This document shows positions 49,401-63,300 of a stretch of 64,000 nt of DNA, in pieces. The notes under the pieces are model-generated. The model searched no databases, was not told the origin of the DNA, and was given only the letters and a program-made list of their open reading frames with translations. The translations under genes were made by a program, and so were the position numbers. This stretch comes from Ooceraea biroi. Its lineage: Eukaryota > Arthropoda > Insecta > Hymenoptera > Formicidae. How positions within the stretch are numbered: position 1 is the stretch's first letter; every line of letters begins with the position of its first letter. Location: assembly GCF_003672135.1 (NCBI RefSeq), contig NC_039513.1, forward strand, positions 8,494,833 to 8,558,832. The letters are read 5' to 3'.

Positions 49401-52400
49401 CCGTGCGGGGACACATGGGCAATTTTCCAGCTCGCACGGAAACTTTCCGCGCGGCGGGCAACAAGTTGGGGAAAGTTTCGCCGCGGACGGACTGCAACCC
49501 TCCCGGGGGAACGGTTCCGCGGACCGTTTCAAAAGCTGTCGAACGACTAATCTCGCGACTCCTGCCCGCGCGATACGAACTTTCGACCGAAACGACCGGG
49601 CTGCGTAACTTCCGCGCGAGTTTGCCGCGGCAAGTTGGCGCGGATCGCACGGAGATAAGCGGATTACATCGAGCGTCGGACCCGAGCGCGACATCGCGAC
49701 GTCCAGGGTGTCTCTCAGCCGGCCGGATTATTTTTATCTCATTCTGCATTCCGTGAATTCTGCGTGTCTCAAAGAAGGATCCGTCCTGAAAGGGTGCTCA
49801 CGCATTTCCCAAGCGCGGGAGATGAACGCGGCGAGACGACGACATTTATGTTCGCGCTCCTGCTGCTGTATTCACGTCGTTTGTACATCTCGCGCGGATG
49901 GACACGTCCCCGTTTCTCCGCGCCATATTTTCCTTGGTGTCTGCATCCCCTTTTGTTTCCTGCTGCACCATGGTCCGTGAACTTTCGTCCATCTTTCTCG
50001 ACGCATTCTCCCCCGTGCGTTCACACCACATTAAGTCCGTATATTTCCTCCACCTTCCGCACACCTTCACATTCCGTCCACCTCCTCGCAAGTTTCTCTC
50101 CCAAGTGCTGTAGTTTATGCAGATATATCTACAGGCGTCTTCTCGCAGCACCTCTCTATCAATTTCCACACTTTGTACTCCTCGAGTTGTATCAGTCTAA
50201 CTTCTCCAAACACTTGTGATATTTCGACTTCCAAACGGCGCACAGCATCTTTTTTTTACGACTACCCCGATACCTGCGAATGAAACGTGAATTTATAACA
50301 CCCCGTCAACACGGCGAGACAGTATCGTTTCCGGGGTTCTCCGTCGGTTGCAGTTTTGTTGGAAGAACGAGTCCGGAGGGGGATGAGAAACGGAGCGCCC
50401 GCACGGGGGCCACCCTTCGCGCCGCCCTTTCGCGGAGACGAGGACGGCTCCTTCGGGGATGGTGTCGACTTCGCGAAGGCGTCGGTCCTTTCAATTTCCC
50501 GGATAGAAAACGACGAGGGGCGACGGGGACGAGGAGGAGGAGCGGAGTGATTGTTGGAAATATGAGAGAAACTTTCAACCTCTCGCAAGCAAGAGCGAGC
50601 AACCCTCCGCCTCTCCCGCCTGCCGTTAAGGCGAGCTCGCTTTTTCCACCTCGTTCTCCTTCTCATTCTCCCCCAACTCCCTCTTGTCTTTCGGCTCGCA
50701 TGCAGTCTTCGCAAGTGCTTCGCACTGTAACCTCTTCGCCATTTTAAAGCGCTCTGAAAGCCTCCGCGCGCTTTTCTCCCTCGGCCCTGCACCCGGCTCT
50801 CGTTACCTATTTTTCCCATCCGCTCGTCAACCACCGAAATTTATTTCCCCAGCTCCCTTTACTCGTGTCTCTTACCTCGCCCTTATGTCGCGGCTAGCTG
50901 GTAGCTATTCATCGTGATGGCCCCTTAACTTTGCCGCGTCTTCGGAGATCGCAAAGTTGCCGCTTCGCCGGAGTCAACCCCACGCTGCACTTCAATTTGC
51001 GTAAAGGGGAAGCAAATACAAATATTGATCTTAAGGTGCGATCCGAGGCGAGATACTGCTACTACCGTGATGTCTAAATATAAACGAAACGAAATATCCT
51101 TAAACGTCAATTTAAGTGAGGATCTTTTGTACCCTCTCGGTTACTCTGTTAACAACGTTATTAAATTCCGCGGTGAATTCTTCGCTTGCGCTTCAACGTC
51201 GCGCTGAAAACGGAACGTGCTCGAGGCGCACTTGAGAATCAACGGGAACTGCAAATGGCACGCACTTTTTAGCAAACGTCGGGGATAAACTCAAGATCCT
51301 GTCTGAGAGATCTCGGACAGTGCGGAAGTACTGGGAAAAAACGCGTGGCACATTTTACGCTCACACGAGGCTTGCCCGCCGGTATATAGGAGAGATACGC
51401 ACGTTCTCTCCGGCTCTCTCCCTTTTTTCCGAGCGTAGATCCTGGGAGCGCCGGCGGTCCATCCGTCTGTCTGTCCACCCGATGTCGGCGGTAATGCGCG
51501 GGGTGGTAGGTGGATTGAACGCGGCAACGCGAGAGTGGGACCGCGACGGGTGCAAGGATATACGCCTGCCGGGAACAATGAGCGCAATCAATGCTGCACG
51601 GCGCCCCTTCGACGTCAATCAAACGGCCGGCGAGTACGTGCCACTACCCCATTGGCCCCGATTGCCTTTTGTCGCCCTTTAGTGTCCGCTACAGCCACTA
51701 CACGCGGGGTGCGACAGGAGGGAGGGACGTAGAACGGCGACAGATAGAGAAAACGAGAATGATGGCACTGCCGGACGGACGAGGGGGAGGGGGGAGGGGG
51801 AGACGGAACACGTTGCAGGAAGTACCGGGATGAAACGGAAGCGGTGAAGCGAGGGTGGACGGACGTAGCGGGAGAGAACGCAAAGAGAAGCGAGATGCAC
51901 CCGCGCTGCATACCGAATGCAACGAATTCCTGCCGAATACCCTCGCAGTTGCGACACGCGTATTGCCAGGCGGGGGTGTACAGGGAGGGTACAGGGAGCA
52001 AGAGGGACGATGGTGAGGGAGGTCGGCGCGCGACCTAATTTCGCGGGGCTTACTAACCCTCGCGCCTCCCTCGCCCTCGGCCGCATGTCCGTCGAGTGTC
52101 CGCACCCCCGAAATTGCCACACACACACACACACATATACACACATACGTATACATACAAACATGTATGTACACGTGTATCGACTTCGAGGTATTCGCGC
52201 GCGGCAATCGATGATCCTAACAGAAAGCGACACGCGAGCAGGAACGGATCCCAAATAGAATAGCAGATCAGGATAATTGATGTTTTAATTAAATCCGAAG
52301 TATTATTCGAATTTTAATACGTTAAAAATAAATTACCAACGAGCCGCATTAATTTCCATATAAATTTTTTATCATTTCAAATTAATATAAAATAATTATA

Positions 52401-53807
52401 TAATATTAATTAATATAATATAAATCAAATTAATATGAAAGAATTATATAAAATTAATTATATAAAAAAATTATATAACAAAAATATAAAAGCGAAAAAT
52501 AAAATTGCGAGCAGTTCGCTGGAAAATTTTTCCATCGTTTATAATATTTTTCCGCAATATTGTGATATCAAATATCAACTCTGATGCTATATTTTACGCA
52601 ATTTTTCTGCATTCCGCGAAGTTTTCAAAAATGTTTTTATCTCTGCTATCTCATCTCGTTCGACGTTTTCTGCATCCGTACCTGGACACGAGCGCGTCCA
52701 TCTTCGTTGGATGCTGTTACTTCAGTCAGACTGATTGACCGGGACGCTCGCGCGCACGAATGGCCCGAATAATACTCCCGCCGTGTCCTTTGACGCGTTT
52801 CCGCCCGGCGGAAACGTTGGCAGACGTACGTCGCGTCGATTCGGGAGCGCAATAGGAGGCGGGGGTGGTTTAAAGCCGCGCGGATATTCGGCGTCCAGCG
52901 TCGCTTAGCTGCATTGCGTGTGGCGTACTCGCCGCTTTAATAATCCGGCTTGACAATTGCGTCCAGCTTCGTTTATGCAACGGTCGTGTAACATGCAGCG
53001 CTCATAATTTAAGAGCTGTTACGTTAATTACTATCTCTATCGCACGAAAAATTCGAGTGCGCATTCAGCGGACAGATCGGCGAACGAAACGCACGAAAAA
53101 TCGAAAATTGCGAGTCTCACGCGTATAGCAATCTCTGGAAAGAGGGCTTTTTTGTGTTTTAATCGCGCCGATGATCCGCGTAAATAACAGCCATTCGCGC
53201 GATTATGCGCCCGCACGTTTACGCGAATCCGCATGGCACGGCAGGATAATGCTGACGATGCGCTATTTAAAGCGACGAACGGGGGTGTGTTTGCATCCGA
53301 GTAACACGAGTCGCGGTTGCGTTGCCGCGTTAGCGGCACGAGTATAATAATTATACTTCGTTATTGATCATACGAGATTCCGCGGTAATGATTTCGTGGG
53401 TTTCAGGCCCGATTTAGAATCATCGCGCGAGGCATCGGCTTACACCTCGTTAGCGATGCATCATTATGCGGCGCACCGGAGATGCTGCCGGTATACTATA
53501 TACACTCGATGGCATAAATCCAAAATCACGTGTCGGGCATACATTGACGGGATTTGCGCGTACAGTCGGCGATTATAAGTATCCCTTTTACCGTGATTGA
53601 TTCATATGGGTCACTTCAACGCGTGTGTATTTCTTTAAACGCGATCTCTCCGGCAGGGCATGTTCGCTCCACAAAAACTTGATGGGAATCAGATCGACAC
53701 TTCCGTCGCAAATGAAAACGGTAATATAATCGACGTGGTAACTGCGCGCAACATACATACAGCGCATATATCATGTGTTTCTCGTGTAAAAGAAAGGATA
53801 ATTGAAA
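43454..53807. other. Upstream region, probably Dscam2 first intron; no genes recognised
   Basis: Ten kilobases of mostly CpG-rich sequence without recognised coding exons. It contains the element at 43746-44745, an AT-rich patch near 48540-49130, (CA)n near 52122-52135, and an AT-rich patch near 52260-52500. Open frames here are low-complexity, Arg/Ser-rich, and lie on both strands of the same sequence, which argues against coding. Confidence 0.5.
43746..44745. mobile_element. Unclassified DNA-transposon-like element with subterminal repeats
   Basis: The left end CCCACGTAGAAATT and right end AATTTCTGCGTGGG are inverted, with one mismatch. Both ends carry related subterminal motifs: GTTACACTCCAGTGTCGG near 43823 and GTTACACTCCTGTGTCGA near 44661, plus repeated CAGTACTGG and CCAGTATTGG words. 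The middle is AT-rich. No transposase and no certain target duplication were seen, so class and exact ends are provisional. Confidence 0.6.
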
Positions 53808-53813
53808 ATTACT

Positions 53814-56684
53814 GTAAGAGGCGAAAAATAACTAGGAGACTGCCTTAGATTTGAACTCGAACTCTCCGGGATCCCTGGTTCACACGCCTAGGTCTTAGGC
53901 TGTACGGCCAATACTCCTACTGTTGTGATCAACTTGTTTTCATTCCGATCCTCTATACGACCTGTCAGTCTCGACTATCTTTCCAGATCTTACAGCTCGG
54001 CCAGCCTGACATTACATTCGTCCCCGAATGTCTCCAAATCGTCGGTTCACTCCACTTGAGTCCCTCCCAACCTCCATTTTTGGTTCACTCTTCTGAGTCC
54101 CTCCCAACATTCATTTTTGGTTCACTCTTCTGAGTCCCTCCCAACCTCCATGTTGGTTCACTCCTCTGAGTCCTTCCCAATCTCCATGTTGGTTCACTCC
54201 TCTGAGTCCTTCCCAATCTCCATGTTGGTTCACTCCTCTGAGTCCGTCCCGACCTCCATGTTCAGGCTTCACTACCGGCCAGCTGCTTCTCAACTCCCTC
54301 TTCTCCGAGGGGTAGCGGATGAATCTCAACTGTCTTCGAGGGGTAGCGGATTTTATTCCACTTCTGAATTGTAAGAGGCGAAAAATAACTAGGAGACTGC
54401 CTTAGATTTGAACTCGAACTCTCCGGGATCCTTGGTTCACACGCCTAGGCCTTAGACTGTACGGCCAATACTCCTACTGTTGTGATCAACTTGTTTTCAT
54501 TCCGATCCTCTATACGACCTGTCAGTCTCGACTATCTTTCCAGATCTTACAGCTCGGCCAGCCTGACATTACATTCGTCCCCGAATGTCTCCAAATCGTC
54601 GGTTCACTCCACTTGAGTCCCTCCCAACCTCCATTTTTGGTTCACTCTTCTGAGTCCCTCCCAACATCCATTTTTGGTTCACTCTTCTGAGTCCCTCCCA
54701 ACCTCCATGTTGGTTCACTCCTCTGAGTCCTTCCCAATCTCCATGTTGGTTCACTCCTCTGAGTCCTTCCCAATCTCCATGTTGGTTCACTCCTCTGAGT
54801 CCGTCCCGACCTCCATGTTCAGGCTTCACTACCGGCCAGCTGCTTCTCAACTCCCTCTTCTCCGAGGGGTAGCGGATGAATCTCAACTGTCTTCGAGGGG
54901 TAGCGGATTTTATTCCACTTCTGAATTGTAAGAGGCGAAAAATAACTAGGAGACTGCCTTAGATTTGAACTCGAACTCTCCGGGATCCTTGGTTCACACG
55001 CCTAGGCCTTAGACTGTACGGCCAATACTCCTACTGTTGTGATCAACTTGTTTTCATTCCGATCCTCTATACGACCTGTCAGTCTCGACTATCTTTCCAG
55101 ATCTTACAGCTCGGCCAGCCCGACATTACATTCGTCCCCGAATGTCTCCAAATCGTCGGTTCACTCCACTTGAGTCCCTCCCAACCTCCATTTTTGGTTC
55201 ACTCTTCTGAGTCCCTCCCAACATCCATTTTTGGTTCACTCTTCTGAGTCCCTCCCAACCTCCATGTTGGTTCACTCCTCTGAGTCCTTCCCAATCTCCA
55301 TGTTGGTTCACTCCTCTGAGTCCTTCCCAATCTCCATGTTGGTTCACTCCTCTGAGTCCGTCCCGACCTCCATGTTCAGGCTTCACTACCGGCCAGCTGC
55401 TTCTCAACTCCCTCCTCTCCGAGGGGTAGCGGATTTTATTCCACTTCTGAATCGTAAGAGGCGAAAAATAACTAGGAGACTGCCTTAGATTTGAACTCGA
55501 ACTCTCCGGGATCCTTGGTTCACACGCCTAGGCCTTAGACTGTACGGCCAATACTCCTACTGTTGTGATCAACTTGTTTTCATTCCGATCCTCTATACGA
55601 CCTGTCAGTCTCGACTATCTTTCCAGATCTTACAGCTCGGCCAGCCGACATTACATTCGTCCCCGAATGTCTCCAAATCGTCGGTTCACTCCACTTGAGT
55701 CCCTCCCAACCTCCATTTTTGGTTCACTCTTCTGAGTCCCTCCCAACATCCATTTTTGGTTCACTCTTCTGAGTCCCTCCCAACCTCCATGTTGGTTCAC
55801 TCCTCTGAGTCCTTCCCAATCTCCATGTTGGTTCACTCCTCTGAGTCCTTCCCAATCTCCATGTTGGTTCACTCCTCTGAGTCCGTCCCGACCTCCATGT
55901 TCAGGCTTCACTACCGGCCAGCTGCTTCTCAACTCCCTCCTCTCCGAGGGGTAGCGGATTTTATTCCACTTCTGAATTGTAAGAGGCGAAAAATAACTAG
56001 GAGACTGCCTTAGATTTGAACTCGAACTCTCCGGGATCCTTGGTTCACACGCCTAGGCCTTAGACTGTACGGCCAATACTCCTACTGTTGTGATCAACTT
56101 GTTTTCATTCCGATCCTCTATACGACCTGTCAGTCTCGACTATCTTTCCAGATCTTACAGCTCGGCCAGCCCGACATTACATTCGTCCCCGAATGTCTCC
56201 AAATCGTCGGTTCACTCCACTTGAGTCCCTCCCAACCTCCATTTTTGGTTCACTCTTCTGAGTCCCTCCCAACATCCATTTTTGGTTCACTCTTCTGAGT
56301 CCCTCTCAACCTCCATGTTGGTTCACTCCTCTGAGTCCTTCCCAATCTCCATGTTGGTTCACTCCTCTGAGTCCTTCCCAATCTCCATGTTGGTTCACTT
56401 CTCTGAGTCCGTCCCGACCTCCATGTTCAGGCTTCACTACCGGCCAGCTGCTTCTCAACTCCCTCCTCTCCGAGGGGTAGCGGATTTTATTCCACTTCTG
56501 AATCGTAAGAGGCGAAAAATAACTAGGAGACTGCCTTAGATTTGAACTCGAACTCTCCGGGATCCTTGGTTCACACGCCTAGGCCTTAGACTGTACGGCC
56601 AATACTCCTACTGTTGTGATCAACTTGTTTTCATTCCGATCCTCTATACGACCTGTCAGTCTCGACTATCTTTCCAGATCTTAC
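53814..56684. mobile_element. TRIM-like composite array, five units (6 terminal repeats, 5 spacers)
   Basis: The same 180-bp repeat as in 37033-38951 occurs at 53814, 54371, 54928, 55454, 55979 and 56505, the last ending at 56684. The five spacers between them are related. Flanks are ATTACT at 53808-53813 and 56685-56690 (TTAC if TG...CA termini are taken). Unit lengths fall from 557 to about 526 bp because the later spacers lack about 31 bp. Repeats 2-6 share the variant CCTAGGCCTTAGACTG, while repeat 1 has CCTAGGTCTTAGGCTG as in the other array. Non-coding. Confidence 0.78.
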
Positions 56685-56690
56685 ATTACT

Positions 56691-59689
56691 AATTTTTAAA
56701 TTTACTGTAATTGAAAGCTCATTGCCGGTGCATCGGCGATGCACTTTGCGCTCGGTGGACCTCGAGGATATTTTCTCCGCGACGGTAACGGAGTCTATTT
56801 ACCGCCGCAAAGTTTAGTCTCTCGGTCAACGCACGTTGCACCCCCTAAACACGATCCGACGTTTCCGGCGTGTATCGAGTTAGCGATAGATTCAGCCTCG
56901 CATGGTTTATCGGCCTCGACGGCTCGAGGGGGTGGGACCTCGATGTGCTCGTCGTGAGATATTACAGGAGAGGACTTACGCGCCCGCGCGGAGGACTATC
57001 GGAGGATGGGAGCAAGGTGGACTACGAGGCAGGATACGAGAGGACACCGATGATTTCCCAGGGGCTCGGTGTCTACCCTACTCCCCTCCCTCCTCCCTCT
57101 TCCTCATTCTCCGTCGTCAGCGTCGTCCTTCCGATGCCATTTCTTCCCCCCTCATCCTTGTCCCCTTGAGCGTATCTTATATCTTCGGCAACACAATCGT
57201 TATTCCCTCTGCACTCCCTTCTTCATCGGACTCATCGATGCGTTTCATTAATCCGCGCGAATTTCAATATCGTGCAACAAAAGATCGCGAACGGGAGACT
57301 TAAGAGGGTGCACGGGGCGTGGGAGTGATAGTTCCGCGCTGAGAAATTGCGACGGAAGTTCTATAGAGAGTGCATTCCGCGTTGCATATTATAAATAGAA
57401 ACATGGCATTTTCCCTCTCCGGGCAGAACGCACAAAGTATCGTATTAATATATAGGACTACCGAAAGCATCGCTCGCGCGCGTGCAACGTTGCACGGTGG
57501 TGCTCTACAATCGGACGGCACGCGAAGTTTCGTATTTAATATATATATATATATATACACATGTGTAAAAGGAGCCCCCCAAAGAACCGTCAGAAACGCG
57601 CGAGGCGAACCGCACCCTCCTCCCCCTCCCCGTCTCCCGTCTCGATTCGCCCTCCAACGAACCGAGTAAACGGCTGTTGCGTGCTGCTTCTCTCTCCTCC
57701 CTCCGGCAACTTCCGCTCACGTAGGCGGAATAAATTCGGACCGTTGCGAACGGGGGTGAACCGCGCGAGATATTTTATACGGCGCATAAAATTGCGGCCG
57801 ATGTCGTCAATTTGTTTTTCGCTTGGCTCTTTTTCCCCTCTCCCCTCTCCCTCTTTCTCTCGTGCACGCGTTCTTCTCTTCTCCTTCAGTTTCGTTCACG
57901 CGACGTCATTTAGCCCCAGGAGTCGCGGCTTTATGGCGTCCTCGACGAGGAACTATCTCTCTCTCTCTTTCTCTCTTTTATGCTGCGTCCTTTTTCGTTT
58001 TTGGAAGGGAAAACCACCCGCGCACCTGCGAGGTCTTATCTCGAAGCTGCAGGCGCATCTTGGATACAACGCGCCCTGGGGTGTTCTCTCGGGACCACCC
58101 CGCGCTCGCCTCGCGTTCCCCATATCCTCCTGCTATTTGGGAATATGCAATGCACTACCGCGAGTTTCGTGGAAAGTTCTAAGCAGGTTTTCGCTTGCAT
58201 TTTGCACGTATCCTCGATGGTTCGCAGCTCGGGATGATTGCCCCGACGAAACGCGCTACGTACGTACGTGTGTACATACGTGCGATATGCCCGTCCGATT
58301 TTACGAGGTATTCTTCTTGCTTATTTCTGGTATTTTCGTAAGAGCGGCCGCTAGCTTGTCGGTGGTCCTGTAAAACGTAAAGTAAGCTGGTGGAATATTT
58401 TACCGCGCCACGAGAAAGCGATCCGTTTCGTATGCATCGCATTCCGCTCGTTGCGCGCATCGATCCCCTTCGGATATCGAATTCTTAGCAATGCATATCA
58501 CCCTTTTTCGATAGAAAGTCTTTAGTGCACATTAGTTCCGATATCGCGTGATTTCTTTATTAGACAAAAGAAGTAAAAAGCGTCACCAGTGGCCGAATGG
58601 GCAAAATACAATTTTAAGCCATTCGAGTTACTCATTTATGAACGGAGGTGAGAGTGGCATCACTCTCGACTTGATTTATTGACGCAATCATTGACGCGTT
58701 TTTCGATTGCATCAAGTTTCGTCGAACGCGACGCTAAGCGAGGCCAATGTTTAATTCCAATCGACGCGGCTCAATTATTGACAACATTCGAACAAGCACA
58801 ACGCGCCTGCTCGCGGTCTGCCACTATACATATGTATGTATGTATTATATCTCTATTCGCTGATGTATTTTCGTGTGTCGGTTGAACGCTGAAAATAATC
58901 TGACCGATGGCCGCCGACGGGAATTCGATACGCTCAAGCAGGACGTATTACGTACGAGGCGTACGAGTGTGAATCAAGATGTGGGTCACTGTCTCCGAAA
59001 CGCGCAGCAGCCGTATCAATTTCGTCGAGCGTTCGCTCGCCCGCATCATTACTTTTGCACAGCTGCATCGCCAACGAGACGTATACTGTACGCCATGTCG
59101 CATAACATATGCAGAGACCGGCAGAGAGAGAGAGAGAGAGAGAAGAAATCCCGAGCATTACTATGCGTGCAACGTTGAGCACTTGCCACGAATTTTCCGA
59201 TGCGCGAGAAAATCATTTATCTGGATATTTCGGGGATGCTGAGTTCATCGATGGTAGACACACGCGGGGACAGAAACTCCCTTCTCCACCCTTGACTCGC
59301 CTTCAACATCGTCATGTTCGCTCGTGCTCGCCGACCGCATGGGACGGTCACCACCATCATGCCGGGCGCTTCCTTCTACGCCATTGCGCTCCCGGTTTAC
59401 CCCCGAGCACCCCTTCGTCCGTTGCACCTGTACCGCCGCTTATCTCGGAGCTCCAGGCGCCCCTAACGTGAATTCCTCTCTGTCTCTCTCTCACGTTCCG
59501 TTTTCCCGCAGCCTTGGTAAATCTCTCGGAGGAGCGCAGACCCGCGAGCCAATCGCCCGTGTGCTTGAGTTTAGCACAGATAACGTCCGTGAATGGCCTT
59601 TGATGGCGACTTGATAAGGGCTCACCGATGAAAGGACATCGAGCTGATAAATAATTCAGTTCTCGCGTGATTAGCTAAGCAAATCATCT
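56691..59689. other. No recognised gene; pyrimidine-rich and CpG-rich sequence
   Basis: Three kilobases with long CT-rich stretches, which create long but meaningless open frames (for example 57561-58373), and a (GA)n run near 59126-59145. No domain, splice-consistent exon or transposon end was seen. Confidence 0.5.
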
Positions 59690-59945
59690 GATAATTTCCT
59701 TAATTTAGCGATGATAACAGAAAATTATTTTTTTAATGTGACCTTTCACAAGATATCAAGGTCATGAACATTTTTTTAAATGAGATGGTATATTTTCCTT
59801 AACGAAATGATGTAGCTTGTAAAAAAACAAATTCAACCATACAGAATAAATATGTTGACCTTCAAATGACTTTGAACCACAAAAATCACGTTTAGGAAAA
59901 GAAACTCTATTTATTGTATGTATAACTACAAAGATATACCTTTTT

Positions 59946-60361
59946 TTACAGATGTTCGAAATAATCACCGTTTACTTCGATACACTTTCGAATTCGATGA
60001 ATAAACGATTGTTTTACGTTTTTGAGAGATTCCGGAGTAATTGCGGTGCACGCACGCTGAATTCTTTCTCGCATATCTTCAGGTGTTGTCGGAATATCGC
60101 GATAAACTTCATTTGCACGGAACATACTCAACGAATCATTTCCTGATCGCTGGATTGGACGTGGTGGAAGAATTTCTTGGCCGGCTCGATTACCAGATCT
60201 TACGCCTCTTGATTTTTTCTTTGGGGACACCTAAAAAATGAAGTTTATCGCGATATTCCGACGACACTCTTTGAATCGAACAATTTTCGTCCTTTGACTT
60301 TTTTCGTATCATCAAAGGAAGCAGAGATATTCTAAGTGCTACAGTTAGAGGAAACACCCTG
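59946..60361 (-). mobile_element. Truncated, rearranged mariner-type transposon remnant
   Basis: One end is intact: CACCCTG at 60355-60361, followed by TATA. On the - strand a reading frame ends with NEVYRDIPTTPEDMRERIQR, then VKQSFIHRIRKCIEVNGDYF and EHL before the stop at 59946, which is the C-terminus of a mariner-type transposase. The catalytic part is missing, and no matching opposite inverted repeat was found on the left. A stretch of about 30 bp encoding EVYRDI occurs twice in opposite orientation (about 60090-60118 and 60237-60266), so the copy is internally rearranged. Confidence 0.72.
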
Positions 60362-60369
60362 TATATTGA

Positions 60370-63300
60370 GGTGGGAGTGAAATATACGTTTGTTCACCAC
60401 GTATCAAGCGCCGTCTCGCGTTGATTTCACCGCTCGCGCCCTCGCAATCATCGCTCCGACGAACCCCCGACCATCTCGTCTCCCAACCAAAAAACCGAAC
60501 TTCGTGTCCCCCCGCGGGACGGATCCAGCTATCTGCCGCTCCACCCGATCCGACGGATCACGAACGAGCGAACGTAGACAAATAGAAATATGAATTTCGC
60601 AGGGAAATTCGACTTCCCCGCTTTATTTGCCCTCCAGTTTAAACCCTCCAGCCGCGATTAAGCCGGATCTGTGTCACGCCGGATCTGAGTACTCTCCGCT
60701 GAGATTTTCTCTCTCTGTCCGTTTTTACAAATATGTACAATATATGTATTATATATGTACGATATATATATGCCAAGGCGCCGCGAGAGAAGGAACGATT
60801 ACACTGCCGTTTCATTCGTCCTGTATCGTCGGCGATGTCGCCGCAGATAGGCGAATTCTACAAACTTAGGGGGTTGTACAGCCCTATGTCGATGGCTCAG
60901 TGCGATAGTCCCGCTTTAACGATGTCAACCCCTGGTAATAGGGCGCACGAATAAGAGCTGGCGCACCCACGTAGACTCGCGGCAGTTCGCTTATCGGCGA
61001 CGCCTCTCCGGGCTCACCCCGTGAGCGACGCGCGCGCCTGTTCCTCGCCACTATTTAGCGCCACTTTGCGACGACGATCCCCGGGATCTCCCGCATTCTC
61101 CCGGGCGCTCCCAGCGAACGCGCATAGTGCGTCCTATTTTTCGTTTTATTCCCTGACGTGCGCGCTCATGTCGCCCCGATTGACGACGTCGCTCGGTCGG
61201 CCGGCCGAGAGAGCCGGTCGGGGATGCGTCCGGGGGTTCGTAAGTACAGCGACGCGAGTCAGTCGTATCTCGGAGTTACGACCCCGACGAACAGGGCGGG
61301 AGAAAAGTTTATGTTGCACCCCTTTCTCCCTCGCCCTGCGATTAAATTGACGCGCGCCCCTATAACCGAAAGTGTGCATTGGAGATGGGCGACCGGGATG
61401 CGGAAATGACAGGCACGCCGTCGCCGGATACATTCGCGTTGTTCATGTATAGCAACGGGGCAAAATAGGGGCAGCAACGGTGTTTTCCATGAAAATGGTG
61501 TCGAGCGAGTTTTTTCGCGAGACACAAATTTTGTTTCTCGCGGATTCTGCGTTGGGAAAATATTATTTTTCGCTGGGAATTTCTATCTCCTCCGCCCTTC
61601 GAGCGCGCGCGCGCGACCGGAAATCGCGCTTGGACGAGGAGATATTTTTACGGGCGCGTATCACGGGCCGCACGAGAGGGTGGTTTTGATGAATATTATT
61701 AATCTCGGTGCTGTTGTGCGTGTTATGAATCAATAAGCGTCCGGTAAAAGCTACCCGGGCATCGCCGGGCATGAATATTCCGTTAATCGCGCGACAGCGC
61801 CGCTCCTCGCGCTTTAATAATTTCTACCGTTCGCGAGAGACGCGCGACGGAAAATCGTCCGCGCCATTTTCTGTCGTTTCACCGTGCGCCCGTCAACGTG
61901 GGGATACGTGCTGGGGTGCCGATGCCTGGTCGACAGTATCGGAGTAACCGCCGGAATTTCAGTCCATCGAAAGCGACCCGGAATTTCGCTGAGCGGTCAC
62001 GAGGCACCGGGAGTGTAACACCCTGTGCATACATGCATAGCGCGGGTCGCGTTTCGTCCTGCCGTGAATTCCAACTCCAGTTAAAACTCCCGTACAAGGT
62101 GCAGCAGGTCGAAATTCCTTCCTGCTGCTCCCCGCCTCTTTTCCTGTGCATCTGTCTCCGTTTAACCAGCATGCGGACCGATATCGCGTGCTTTGCTATA
62201 CAACGAGAGCGGCATCATCACAATGGATATTATTTATACGACGGTCGCGTGCAAAAGGTATATTTAATTATTCCGCAGTGGCCAAACTTAAATTGCTGAT
62301 ATTACCTTCACCAGCGCCGAGATACGTACCCTCATTTATCGTCGACGCGAATCTTCCCGGAGGAGGGGGCGCAAACTTGCCAGTTCCTTTCTCCATCTTC
62401 TCTAGAGAAACTAAAGCGGACAAAGAAGAACGCGGTAAGCTGGAACTTCATCGGCGTAACGATAATGGGGCGCGCGACGACGCCGGAGGAAAACAATATG
62501 TAAATCGTTCGGTGCATCCCAATCAAAGTCGGAATTTGCTCGCTCGCTCGCTCGCTCGCTCGCCGGCGAGCTTCTGCGTCCGCCTAACGACGCAATCTAA
62601 ATTCCGAAGGCTCGCCTCGGAGTGCGCCCAAGGTATATCGCTCGGATGGAGAAAATCCGTCGCGCTGCGCCGCGCAAGCAGGCAAGCCGGGGATGATAAC
62701 GGGGATGGGAGATGACTTCCGGGAGGGCTGAGTCGCATCGAGACGGACCCCCGTTCCAACTTCGACTACCGATAGTTTTTTTGGTCCCGGCGGTGCGCGA
62801 CGCGAGTTCGTCCGCGTCCGCTCGAATAAGAATCGGATTTTATGGAAACGCGGAACTCGCGAGGAAGTATGAAGGCGAGGCGGCAAAGGCAAGGGGAGAG
62901 ACCTCGGAGGGATTCCGAATCTCACTCGAATGAGAACGAGAATCACTACGGAATGCTCGACAAATTACACGCGCCAACGGAAGAAAACGGGAACACCAAG
63001 GGGAGAGGCCACGGTGAGCACGGGGAATTGGAAGTATTGCATTATGCTGCGGCGAGTTTTTCCAGCTCTCTGGATTATTTCCGTAATGCGCGGGATACAG
63101 CTGCGCGGAAAAATATGGGGCTCGCGTTATCTCCGCGGCCGCGCCGCGTACGCAACGCGAAATTAAATAGCGGATTATTTTCACACAGTCGTACGCTCTT
63201 TATATATTACATATACCAGTCTCGCAGAAAGAAGCGCACACATTGCTTCACGATTTTACTTGCGTGTGAAGTTTGCGTAAGTCTCCATATCGCCAAGCCC

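Noticed and set aside
49132..49749. 205-codon - strand frame upstream of the Ig1 exon, considered as another gene
   Set aside because: No domain and no signal peptide, with competing + strand frames over the same bases. Not supportable as coding.
50306..50602. - strand frame with SLIFPTITPLLLLVPVAP, considered as a signal peptide
   Set aside because: The hydrophobic run is far from the start codon, the rest is Arg/Pro-rich, and there is no donor in the right phase just after it. Support is too weak.
57561..58373. Open frame of 270 codons on the + strand
   Set aside because: It lies in CT-rich sequence and its product is Ser/Pro/Phe low-complexity with no domain, splice context or family resemblance. 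Overlapping long frames on both strands show it is a compositional effect.
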